Shown here in pieces: positions 6,872-13,147 of a stretch of 13,147 nucleotides of DNA (its first letter is position 1; each line of letters starts with the position of its first letter). The position numbers were made by a program, and so were the translations under genes. The DNA is taken from positions 1-13,147 of the forward strand of contig CANBUF010000015.1 of NCBI GenBank assembly GCA_947372575.1, read 5' to 3'. A model generated the notes under the pieces. That model saw only the letters and a program-made list of their open reading frames with translations. It searched no databases and had not been told where the DNA came from. The stretch comes from Alcaligenaceae bacterium (GTDB lineage: Bacteria; Pseudomonadota; Gammaproteobacteria; Burkholderiales; Burkholderiaceae).

Positions 6872-9511
6872 ATGAACGCCTCCATCGACCCACGCATCAA
6901 CACCTGGCAACGCTCATCGCACGATACCGACACCCAGGAAACTGCAGAATGGCGACAGGCGTTATTAACGGTGCTGGCCAACGAGGGTCCGGAACGCGCA
7001 AAGTTCCTGCTCGACGAACTGGTTCGCACCGCTCGCACCAGTCATGTGGGCTGGCAACCTGAGCTGAGCACACCCTACGTCAACACCATCTCGGTCGAAC
7101 AGCAGCCCGTCTTTACGGGCGATCTGGCGATCGAAGAGCGGCTCGCCTCGATCATGCGCTGGAATGCACTCGCCATGGTGGTGCGCGCGAACCAGGCCTA
7201 TGGCGAATTGGGTGGCCACATTGCGAGCTATGCCAGCGCAGCGGATTTATTCGAAACAGGCTTTAACCATTTCTTTCATGCACGCCAGGGCACTGGCGAG
7301 GGTCAACACCGCGGTGACCTGGTCTTCTTTCAGCCGCATAGCGCTCCAGGCGTGTATGCCCGTGCATTTCTCGAAGGCCGTCTGACTGAAAACGATCTCC
7401 TGCATTACAGGCAGGAGTTGAGCGCCTCGGGCAATGAAGCACGCGGACTTTCCAGTTATCCTCACCCCTGGCTGATGCCGGACTTTTGGCAGTTCCCAAC
7501 CGGATCGATGGGGATCGGTCCAATAAGCTCGATTTATCATGCGCGCTTTATGCACTACCTCACGCATCGAAAACTCCTTGACTGCTCGATGCGCAAGGTC
7601 TGGGGCGTCTTTGGTGATGGCGAAATGGATGAGCCTGAATCCATGAGCGCACTGACACTCGCTGCGCGCGAAGGACTGGACAATCTTGTGTGGGTCGTGA
7701 ATTGCAACCTGCAACGCCTGGACGGACCGGTACGCGGGAACGGCCGCATCATTGACGAACTTGAAAAACTCTTTATCGGTGCCGGCTGGAATGTCATCAA
7801 ACTGGTCTGGGGAAGCGACTGGGATGGTCTGTTTGCACGCGATCTGACAGGCGCCCTCACCCGCGCGTTTGCCAATACTGTCGATGGCCAGATGCAGACT
7901 TTCGCAGCCAAAGACGGCCGGTTCAACCGGGATAATTTCTTTGGACAGAACGAAGAACTGACCCGCCTGGCCCAGGGGATGACTGATGAGCAAATCGATC
8001 AGCTCAAGCGTGGCGGCCACGATCTGGTCAAAATCCATGCGGCCTATGCTGCCGCCGCCCGACACCAGGGCCAGCCAACGGTGATTCTGGCCCATACCAA
8101 AAAGGGCTATGGCATGGGCAGCGCCGGTCAGGGAAAAATGACCACGCACAGCCATAAAAAATTCGACGAGACCGATCTGCTTGAATTCAGGAATCGCTTT
8201 AACCTGCCATTAAGCGACGCCGAGGCGACGGGCTTAAGTTTTTACAAGCCCGCGCCTGACAGCGTCGAGATGAAATACATGCTCGCGCATCGCCAGGCCC
8301 TGGGGGGCTACCTGCCAAAGCGTGAGACGCAGTGTGAGGTAGTCGCTCCTCCCGTGATCGAGCAATATGCAAACTTTGCACTACAAGCCGAAGGCAAAGA
8401 AATGAGCACAACCATGGCGTTTGTGCGTATGCTCGGCAACCTCCTTAAAGACCCTGCCCTAGGCCCCCGTATCGTCCCCATCGTCGCGGACGAAGCACGT
8501 ACCTTTGGCATGGCCAACTTATTTAAACAGGTGGGGATCTACTCCAGCGTTGGCCAGCGCTATGCACCAGAGGATATCGGTTCAGTTCTGAGCTATCGCG
8601 AAGCACTCGACGGACAGATTCTCGAAGAAGGCATTTCTGAAGCGGGTGCGATTGCGAGCTGGACTGCTGCGGCCACAAGCTACAGCGTCCATGGCCTGGC
8701 GATGTTGCCGTTCTATATTTATTATTCGATGTTTGGATTCCAGCGTGTCGGTGACCAGATCTGGGCGGCCGCCGATCAGCGTCCGCGTGGCTTTTTATTG
8801 GGTGCCACCTCTGGACGCACGACACTTGGCGGAGAAGGCCTCCAGCACCAGGATGGATCGAGCCATTTGCATGCGGCAACCATCCCAAACTGCAAAGCCT
8901 ACGATCCAGCCTTTGCAGGCGAAATGGCAGTCATCGTCGATCAGGGCATTCGCGAGATGATGGTCGAGCAACGTGACGTGTTCTATTACGTAACATTGAT
9001 GAACGAGAACTATGCGCAGCCCACCCTACCTGAAGGCGTCAATCAGGATATCTTGCGTGGTTGCTATCTTTACCATACCTGGAAACCAGCTTGCGCCAGC
9101 AAAGCCGTCACACTGATGGGTTCAGGCGCCATACTGACCGAAGTCATCAAAGCGGCAGAATTACTGGCCGCCCAACAGATAGAAGTAAGCGTCTACAGCG
9201 TCACGAGCTGGTCTGAACTCGCGCGTAATGGGGCCGCCTGCGAACTGGCCCGCCTGAATAATGAACGTGATCCTGGCGTGCCCTTCCTGTATCAGCAGCT
9301 CAATAAGAGCCAGGGCCCCATCATTGCCGCCACCGATTATGTGCGTGCCGTGCCTGAGTCGACACGCGCCTATATTCCAGCGAACCGCGGCTTCATGACC
9401 CTGGGAACCGACGGGTTTGGGCGCAGCGATACGCGTGCGGCCTTGCGTGCGTTTTTCGGGGTCGATGCTCAAACAATCGTACGCGCCGCGCTGCTGGCCT
9501 TAAAATCATGA
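6872..9511 (+). CDS. mdeB: AceE-family 2-oxoacid dehydrogenase E1 component, homodimeric type (MdeB-like)
   Basis: An 879-aa ThDP-dependent E1 that decarboxylates a 2-oxoacid and passes the acyl group to a lipoyl E2. The ThDP motif starts at GDGEMDE (248-254) and ends at NCN (277-279). Counterparts of the AceE active-site histidines are His116 (GGHIASY), His156 (FQPHSAPG), His426 (TTHSHKK) and His659 (GLQHQDG); Glu590 lies in EEGISE. It ends about 20 residues before E. coli AceE would. Pyruvate is the default substrate of the family. The segments WLMPDFWQFPTGSMGIGPI and KMTTHSHKK and the adjacent Lrp gene instead suggest the MdeB branch, linked in P. putida to 2-oxobutyrate from methionine. 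No E2 or E3 gene is present here, so it would have to share those of another complex. Symbol given with moderate confidence. Confidence 0.85.
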   Translation: MNASIDPRINTWQRSSHDTDTQETAEWRQALLTVLANEGPERAKFLLDELVRTARTSHVGWQPELSTPYVNTISVEQQPVFTGDLAIEERLASIMRWNALAMVVRANQAYGELGGHIASYASAADLFETGFNHFFHARQGTGEGQHRGDLVFFQPHSAPGVYARAFLEGRLTENDLLHYRQELSASGNEARGLSSYPHPWLMPDFWQFPTGSMGIGPISSIYHARFMHYLTHRKLLDCSMRKVWGVFGDGEMDEPESMSALTLAAREGLDNLVWVVNCNLQRLDGPVRGNGRIIDELEKLFIGAGWNVIKLVWGSDWDGLFARDLTGALTRAFANTVDGQMQTFAAKDGRFNRDNFFGQNEELTRLAQGMTDEQIDQLKRGGHDLVKIHAAYAAAARHQGQPTVILAHTKKGYGMGSAGQGKMTTHSHKKFDETDLLEFRNRFNLPLSDAEATGLSFYKPAPDSVEMKYMLAHRQALGGYLPKRETQCEVVAPPVIEQYANFALQAEGKEMSTTMAFVRMLGNLLKDPALGPRIVPIVADEARTFGMANLFKQVGIYSSVGQRYAPEDIGSVLSYREALDGQILEEGISEAGAIASWTAAATSYSVHGLAMLPFYIYYSMFGFQRVGDQIWAAADQRPRGFLLGATSGRTTLGGEGLQHQDGSSHLHAATIPNCKAYDPAFAGEMAVIVDQGIREMMVEQRDVFYYVTLMNENYAQPTLPEGVNQDILRGCYLYHTWKPACASKAVTLMGSGAILTEVIKAAELLAAQQIEVSVYSVTSWSELARNGAACELARLNNERDPGVPFLYQQLNKSQGPIIAATDYVRAVPESTRAYIPANRGFMTLGTDGFGRSDTRAALRAFFGVDAQTIVRAALLALKS

Positions 9512-9512
9512 C

Positions 9513-10274
9513 ATGTCACCACATTCACCTGATATTGCAGCCGCGCTCCAGACCGATCAATCATCCACTCCAGAGTCTGGTTTCGAATCGGTTTCTGGAT
9601 CTGTTTCTGGATCCGTTACTTTAGCCTATGCTGGATCTGATGCAAGATCCCATCACGCATCGGATCCCGCACCTGCGCTAGTACTCGATGCCTGCGTCAT
9701 GATGTCCGGCCTTTTGCGGCCGTTATTGCTGAGCCTGGGACATGCGGGCATCCTGATGCCCCTCTGGACCGACAAAATCGGACAGGAATGGCAACGCAAC
9801 GCGGCGCGCCTCTGGCCAATCGATCCCAGTCTTCTGCAACAAGAATGGCAAAGTATGCAAGTGCAATTCCCGCAAGCCAATATGGGGGACGTCACTTCGT
9901 TTGAGGTGGACTTACGCCATACAGACCGTAAAGACAAACACGTTGCAGCGGCTGGGATTGCTGGGGTCTCAAGGTCCGTTTCTGATTCAATCAGCGTACT
10001 GACCTGGAATATTAAAGACTTCAGCAGATCCGAACTGCGCAAACAACAGCTCGGACTGACGGATCCGGATCGTCTGCTGGCATTATGGTGGCCGACGCAT
10101 GCGCAGGTATTAAAAACACACATCGAACAAACCATTGCCGAACTGTTTGCATCCGGCAGACGTCAGCCTGAGCCGGTCGTGAATATGCTCAAGCGTGATC
10201 GCTTGTTCCGCCTGGCGGGATGTTACGAACGGCACATGGCAAAGTCTGAAGCAGTCGTCCCAAAGGCCGATTAA
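9513..10274 (+). CDS. PIN-domain protein, large VapC-like, with low-complexity N-terminus
   Basis: A 253-aa protein whose ATG lies one base after the E1 stop, so it is probably translated from the same mRNA. Residues about 55-175 look like a PIN domain, a Mg-dependent RNase fold. Candidate metal ligands are Asp59 (LVLDAC), Glu92 (GQEW), Asp138/Asp141 (DRKDKH) and Asn166/Asp169 (LTWNIKDF). The C-terminal 80 residues are helical-looking, resembling larger VapC toxins with a C-terminal extension. Residues 1-54 are Ser/Val/Gly/Asp-rich with a VSGS duplication, and a short SVSDS insert lies before the last motif. No antitoxin gene adjoins it, so a classical toxin role is doubtful. RNA processing is the family-level expectation; the true target is unknown. 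A later start inside the low-complexity stretch is possible. Confidence 0.8.
   Translation: MSPHSPDIAAALQTDQSSTPESGFESVSGSVSGSVTLAYAGSDARSHHASDPAPALVLDACVMMSGLLRPLLLSLGHAGILMPLWTDKIGQEWQRNAARLWPIDPSLLQQEWQSMQVQFPQANMGDVTSFEVDLRHTDRKDKHVAAAGIAGVSRSVSDSISVLTWNIKDFSRSELRKQQLGLTDPDRLLALWWPTHAQVLKTHIEQTIAELFASGRRQPEPVVNMLKRDRLFRLAGCYERHMAKSEAVVPKAD
9591..9614 (+). repeat. 12-bp tandem repeat inside the PIN gene
   Basis: GTTTCTGGATCT at 9591-9602 is followed directly by GTTTCTGGATCC at 9603-9614 (11 of 12 identical), encoding VSGS twice. Further GGATC units lie nearby (about 9632 and 9661). The unit is a multiple of three, so copy-number change would lengthen the N-terminal linker without shifting frame. 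Confidence 0.8.
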
Positions 10275-10300
10275 AGCAAGCGTTCACTCAGCACAAACAT

Positions 10301-11527
10301 TCAACTAAAAAAATGCTCTCCCCGGACGGCACGGTAACCAGCCAGACGTAAATTGGTGAGGATCTCATCGACATGTTCATGGCCACGCGTCTGCATGACA
10401 AGATCAACCTCGACATCCTGTGCCGGTAGCGAACTGAACGCACGCTGGTGATTCACCTGCGTGATATTTGCACCTGAATCGGCCACGATCTGCGTGATTT
10501 GCGAAAGCGCACCCGGCAAGTCATGGAGGCTGACACGGATACGCGTCAGACGCCCAGCACGCACCATCCCGCGCTCGATGAGTCCGCCCAGCACCAGGGG
10601 ATCAATATTGCCGCCACACAGCACAACACCGATTTTCTTTCCTTCGAATCGGATGTCATCACGCGACTGCGCGTGCAGCAACGCAGCAAGCCCTGCGGCC
10701 CCTGCCCCCTCGACAACCGTTTTTTCGATTTCGAGCAGCAGTACGATCGCGTACTCAATATCCAGTTCAGACACCAGAACAATCTCGTCGACTTTCTGAC
10801 GAATGATTTCCAGTGTTTTAACGCCAGGTGTCTTGACTGCGATTCCCTCGGCAATAGTGCGTGTGCCACCCTGTACCGTCTGGCCGTGAAGTGCTGCAGC
10901 CATATAAGGGAAGGCTTCGGTCTGCACACCAATCACCTCGATATCAGGACGGATGGCCCGTGCTGCTGTAGCGATGCCTGAAATCAGGCCCCCACCACCA
11001 ATCGGCACGACCAGCATGTCCAGATCAGGCTTGGTGGCAAGCATTTCGAGTCCAATGGTGCCTTGCCCTGCAATGACCGCATCGTCGTCATAAGGGTGAA
11101 TGAGTGTCAAGTCACGCTCAGCCGCCAACGCATAAGCGAGCGTGCGTGCATCGTCAAACGTCTCGCCGTGCAGCACAACCTCAGCTCCAAAGCGACGGGT
11201 ATTGGCGACTTTGACGGTGGGTGTGAACTTTGGCATCACGATCACGGCGGGGATATTCATACGCTGTGCGTGATAGGCGACGCCCTGCGCGTGATTGCCC
11301 GCAGACATCGTGATGACACCACGAACGCGTTGATCAGGCGTGAGCGTGCGCATACGGTTATATGCCCCGCGCTCTTTGAATGAAGCTGTGAATTGCAGGT
11401 TTTCGAATTTGAGCCAGATTTCGGCGCCAAGGATATCGGATAACGTTCGAGAGTGCGTAAAGGGCGTATGAACAATCTGCCCAACCAAGGCGCGTTGAGC
11501 TTGTTCGATATCTTGAAGTTGAATCAT
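10301..11527 (-). CDS. ilvA: Threonine ammonia-lyase with C-terminal ACT domain
   Basis: A 408-aa PLP enzyme converting L-threonine to 2-oxobutyrate and ammonia in the cytosol. The PLP lysine is Lys51 in TASFKERGA, the asparagine loop is SAGNHAQG (75-82) and the phosphate-binding loop is GGGG (177-180). A single ACT-type domain spans about 328-400. The length and single ACT domain fit the shorter threonine ammonia-lyase form rather than the biosynthetic IlvA of about 510 aa with a doubled regulatory domain. It could serve isoleucine synthesis or threonine catabolism. Its product is a possible substrate of the MdeB-like E1 encoded convergently. ATG 11527 has no strong Shine-Dalgarno. The 26-bp gap to the PIN gene shows no terminator. 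A paired palindromic repeat lies just upstream. Confidence 0.93.
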   Translation of the reverse strand: MIQLQDIEQAQRALVGQIVHTPFTHSRTLSDILGAEIWLKFENLQFTASFKERGAYNRMRTLTPDQRVRGVITMSAGNHAQGVAYHAQRMNIPAVIVMPKFTPTVKVANTRRFGAEVVLHGETFDDARTLAYALAAERDLTLIHPYDDDAVIAGQGTIGLEMLATKPDLDMLVVPIGGGGLISGIATAARAIRPDIEVIGVQTEAFPYMAAALHGQTVQGGTRTIAEGIAVKTPGVKTLEIIRQKVDEIVLVSELDIEYAIVLLLEIEKTVVEGAGAAGLAALLHAQSRDDIRFEGKKIGVVLCGGNIDPLVLGGLIERGMVRAGRLTRIRVSLHDLPGALSQITQIVADSGANITQVNHQRAFSSLPAQDVEVDLVMQTRGHEHVDEILTNLRLAGYRAVRGEHFFS

Positions 11528-11547
11528 GTGGCGCGCCTGAATTTGGG

Positions 11548-11587
11548 TAGAAGCATGAATGCCCTACTAGAAGCATGAATGCACTAC
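11548..11587 (-). repeat. 20-bp tandem duplication with palindromic core upstream of ilvA
   Basis: TAGAAGCATGAATGCCCTAC (11548-11567) is followed immediately by TAGAAGCATGAATGCACTAC (11568-11587), 19 of 20 identical. Each unit contains the palindrome GCAT-GA-ATGC. The centres are 20 bp apart, close to two helical turns, and lie about 30-50 bp upstream of the ilvA start. This is the layout of two operators bound side by side by a dimeric regulator, though a recent slippage duplication is also possible. Confidence 0.7.
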
Positions 11588-11613
11588 TTTAACTGGCTTC
11601 GCTCACTCAGTAA

Positions 11614-11805
11614 ATGTCGGCTAGGTTTTACTACCTATTCATTTTGTATGGAGATGTAAGTAGTGCAACTCCATCAGACGATATCAACTCGGAGCCCTTC
11701 GTCAAGAACTTTAAATTTGATCCTCTCATCATTTACGGAGACTTCTGGACCACATACTTTTTAGAAACCCTTAGGCCACATACGCGAAGTATGAAAAACG
11801 CGTAA
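11614..11805 (+). CDS. Small hypothetical ORF, doubtful
   Basis: An ATG-initiated frame of 63 codons covers most of the otherwise empty stretch between ilvA and the toxin gene and overlaps the 3' end of the toxin on the other strand. The product is rich in aromatic residues (RFYYLFILYGD, IIYGDFWTTYF) and shows no domain I recognise. No ribosome site precedes it. It may be a non-coding frame or the remnant of a decayed gene. The rest of 11,588-11,760 holds nothing else identifiable and is AT-rich. Confidence 0.2.
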   Translation: MSARFYYLFILYGDVSSATPSDDINSEPFVKNFKFDPLIIYGDFWTTYFLETLRPHTRSMKNA

Positions 11806-12045
11806 AACTTCTACTGCGTCATGTTTCACACGATATGGAATGATATAAGGATATTTGACGATTACCAATTCACGCGTGCCAGACACACGTCCCGCCCTGC
11901 CCAACTCAGGAAAGTTCGCTAACTTTTGAACACTTGCAACAGCATAAACAAAAAATTCTCGAGCAACTTTTGGACTGTCTTTTACTAAATATTCTGTTTC
12001 ATCATTTAAATTTTCTGCAGCTTTTCTTAACCACTTAACCTGCAT
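11761..12045 (-). CDS. RelE/ParE family toxin
   Basis: A 94-aa basic protein of the RelE/ParE superfamily. The N-terminal helices (KWLRKAAENLNDETEYLVKDSP) are followed by the FPELGRAGRVSGTRELVI segment and the C-terminal strands with YPYIIPYRVKHDAVEVLRVFHTSRMWP, the usual family signature including the Arg and terminal HTSR. Family members are either ribosome-dependent mRNA endonucleases (RelE) or gyrase poisons (ParE). The sequence suggests the ParE-like side, but this is not decisive. Its ATG lies inside the antitoxin gene, overlapping it by 11 bp, which couples their translation. The module is AT-richer than the flanking housekeeping genes, in keeping with horizontal arrival. Confidence 0.9.
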   Translation of the reverse strand: MQVKWLRKAAENLNDETEYLVKDSPKVAREFFVYAVASVQKLANFPELGRAGRVSGTRELVIVKYPYIIPYRVKHDAVEVLRVFHTSRMWPKGF

Positions 12046-12271
12046 GTTTCTTTACCAACTTAGCAAATTCTTTATCCGTCACAAAATCTCCCTGATCAGC
12101 CTCTTTTAATGCAAGCTTGATTTCTTTGACTTGCCAGGATTCTGCCTCTAAATACCGTTCAATAGCTTCGGCTGCCAAAAATGACTTGGTGCGATGCGTG
12201 GCCTCTGAGAGCTTTTCAAGCAAGGATTTAGTCTTACTGCTAATGCGCAAAGTGAGTACCGCAGTTTCCAT
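12035..12271 (-). CDS. CopG/RHH family antitoxin
   Basis: A 78-aa ribbon-helix-helix protein. The N-terminal strand TAVLTLRIS is followed by helices KTKSLLEKLSEAT and KSFLAAEAIERYLE, the DNA-binding dimer module. The C-terminal half (LKEADQGDFVTDKEFAKLVKKHAG) would wrap the toxin. ATG 12271 is preferred because it places the RHH strand near the start; an in-frame TTG at 12283 would add four residues. It is first in the two-gene operon, as is usual for antitoxins, and is expected to repress its own promoter through the adjacent palindrome. Confidence 0.88.
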   Translation of the reverse strand: METAVLTLRISSKTKSLLEKLSEATHRTKSFLAAEAIERYLEAESWQVKEIKLALKEADQGDFVTDKEFAKLVKKHAG

Positions 12272-12314
12272 TTTTATTCTCAATATCGATCACTTGAATG
12301 TTTGCCTTCGTTCC

Positions 12315-12346
12315 TTTTGTATACTTTTTATACTTTGTATACAAAG
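12315..12346 (-). promoter_or_regulatory. Toxin-antitoxin promoter/operator palindrome
   Basis: A perfect 14-bp palindrome CTTTGTATACAAAG occupies 12333-12346. The related TATACTTT recurs at 12320-12327 and 12329-12336, and GTATAC at 12319-12324 and 12337-12342, giving about 9-bp spacing. On the minus strand TTGTAT, a 17-bp spacer and TACAAA form a plausible promoter overlapping the palindrome. Binding of the RHH antitoxin here would block transcription, the usual autoregulation of such modules; the binding itself is inferred. Confidence 0.75.
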
Positions 12347-12409
12347 AATTCATCATAACCAAGATGGCTGAATATTGCAGCAACTTTTACATTCTGTCGC
12401 ATTGAATAC

Positions 12410-12447
12410 AAAATCCCTGCAAGGCTTGAGAGCCCTGCAGGGATTTT
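12410..12447 (-). terminator. Rho-independent terminator downstream of pnp
   Basis: AAAATCCCTGCA (12410-12421) and TGCAGGGATTTT (12436-12447) pair perfectly over 12 bp. The inner AGGCT/AGCCC extends the stem to 17 with one mismatch around a TGAG loop. On the minus strand it ends in TTTT and begins 20 bases after the pnp stop. It could work in either direction because the outer arms are A-rich and T-rich. Confidence 0.9.
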
Positions 12448-12467
12448 GACTTGCAAACTACAAATAC

Positions 12468-13147
12468 TTACTGAGCTGCGGGTGCTTCTGTTGCAGTCGC
12501 TGCAACGGCAGGAGCGCCGCCTTCAGCTTGCTGCTCAATTCCACCAATTGCTTTTGCCGACAGACGCAGACGACCTTTGTCATCGGCCTCGATCACTTTG
12601 ACGCGAATGGCTTGACCGACTTTGAGTACGTCATTAATGTTGGCGATGCGGTAGTTTGCAATCTCGGAGATATGCAACAGGCCATCACGACCTGGCAAGA
12701 CCTGAACAATCGCACCGAAGTCCAGCAAACGCAACACGCTGCCTTCGTAGACCTGACCGACTTCGACGTCAGCAGTCAGTTCAGTGATACGGCGTTGTGC
12801 TTCATGTGCACGATCCAGATCGGCACTCGAAATGGTGATCGTACCGTCATCACCGATATCAATCTGCGTACCGGTTTCTTCGGTCAGTGCACGAATAGTC
12901 GCACCGCCCTTACCGATCACATCACGGATTTTCTCTGGATTGATTTTCATCGAGATCATGCGTGGTGCAAAAGCAGAGAGTTCACCTGTCGAACCCTCAA
13001 TGGCATTGCGCATGGCAGCCAGGATATGCAGACGGCCATCACGGGCTTGCGCCAATGCAACCTGCATGATTTCCTTGGTGATGCCCTGGATTTTGATGTC
13101 CATTTGCAAAGCAGTAATACCGTTGACGGTACCAGCTACTTTAAAGT
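12468..13147 (-). CDS. pnp: Polyribonucleotide nucleotidyltransferase (PNPase), C-terminal part
   Basis: The frame is open from the right edge of the window to TAA at 12468-12470, so the 5' part is missing; 226 codons are visible. Order seen: the end of the second RNase PH core ([19 protein letters not shown], then [13 protein letters not shown]), a KH domain with the GXXG loop GKGG in [13 protein letters not shown], and an S1 RNA-binding domain ([39 protein letters not shown]). The tail is Ala/Glu-rich ([18 protein letters not shown]). PNPase degrades RNA 3' to 5' with phosphate, alone or in the degradosome. It is followed by a strong terminator, so it is the last gene of its transcript. Confidence 0.97.
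   Translation of the reverse strand, partial: FKVAGTVNGITALQMDIKIQGITKEIMQVALAQARDGRLHILAAMRNAIEGSTGELSAFAPRMISMKINPEKIRDVIGKGGATIRALTEETGTQIDIGDDGTITISSADLDRAHEAQRRITELTADVEVGQVYEGSVLRLLDFGAIVQVLPGRDGLLHISEIANYRIANINDVLKVGQAIRVKVIEADDKGRLRLSAKAIGGIEQQAEGGAPAVAATATEAPAAQ

Noticed and set aside
7247..8155. 302-codon open frame antisense to the E1 gene
   Set aside because: It lies wholly inside the E1 coding region, which has clear ThDP and histidine motifs. The antisense translation has no recognisable domain and reflects codon bias on the other strand.
9513..10274. Classical VapBC toxin-antitoxin pair
   Set aside because: The gene immediately upstream is the E1 component, not an antitoxin, and no small partner frame adjoins on either side.
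10275..10300. Bidirectional terminator between the PIN gene and ilvA
   Set aside because: There is an A-run (ctaaaaaaatg) that reads as T on the minus strand, but no stem precedes it on either strand and it overlaps the ilvA stop region.
11548..11587. Start of a CRISPR array
   Set aside because: There are only two directly abutting copies with no spacers and no cas genes; it is a tandem duplication.

Overview
This window looks like the chromosome of a Gram-negative betaproteobacterium, probably order Burkholderiales and possibly Alcaligenaceae. That placement is an inference from protein style and gene content: a Glt-type glutamate/aspartate transporter, an AceE-type homodimeric E1, and a PNPase with an Ala-rich tail. 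No rRNA or other taxonomic marker is present. Most of the DNA is ordinary metabolic and transport sequence. The visibly AT-richer exception is roughly 11,590-12,410, which carries a toxin-antitoxin pair.

Layout, left to right. Positions 1-1205 (+) hold the end of a peptide/nickel-type ABC transporter: the last 82 codons of a DppD-like ATPase and a complete DppF-like ATPase, overlapping at ATGA. Converging on it is a minus-strand series read from 6131 down to 1221: gltI (binding protein), gltJ, gltK (permeases), gltL (ATPase), a SAM-dependent methyltransferase and a GhrA-like 2-hydroxyacid dehydrogenase. An intercistronic hairpin separates gltI from gltJ. gltK is broken by a single in-frame TAG where its relatives have a tyrosine codon.

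Positions 6270-11527 form an amino-acid catabolism block. An Lrp/AsnC regulator (-) is divergent from an 879-aa AceE/MdeB-type 2-oxoacid dehydrogenase E1 (+). One base after the E1 stop comes a PIN-domain protein with a low-complexity N-terminus. Converging on these is an ACT-domain threonine ammonia-lyase (-). The lyase makes 2-oxobutyrate, a plausible substrate for an MdeB-like E1, so regulator, E1 and lyase may serve threonine/2-oxobutyrate breakdown, with E2 and E3 borrowed from elsewhere. Upstream of the lyase is a 20-bp tandem duplication, each unit holding a GCAT-GA-ATGC palindrome, which looks like a paired operator.

Positions 11761-12346 hold a CopG/RHH antitoxin and RelE/ParE toxin module behind a strongly palindromic promoter-operator. 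A strong hairpin at 12410-12447 then terminates pnp, whose KH and S1 domains run off the right edge. I saw no IS element, CRISPR array, tRNA or phage gene. The points most worth a second look are the gltK nonsense codon, the E1/PIN pairing, the possible 2-oxobutyrate pathway, and the ilvA operator-like repeat. I did not find convincing evidence of a wholly new defence or mobile system.
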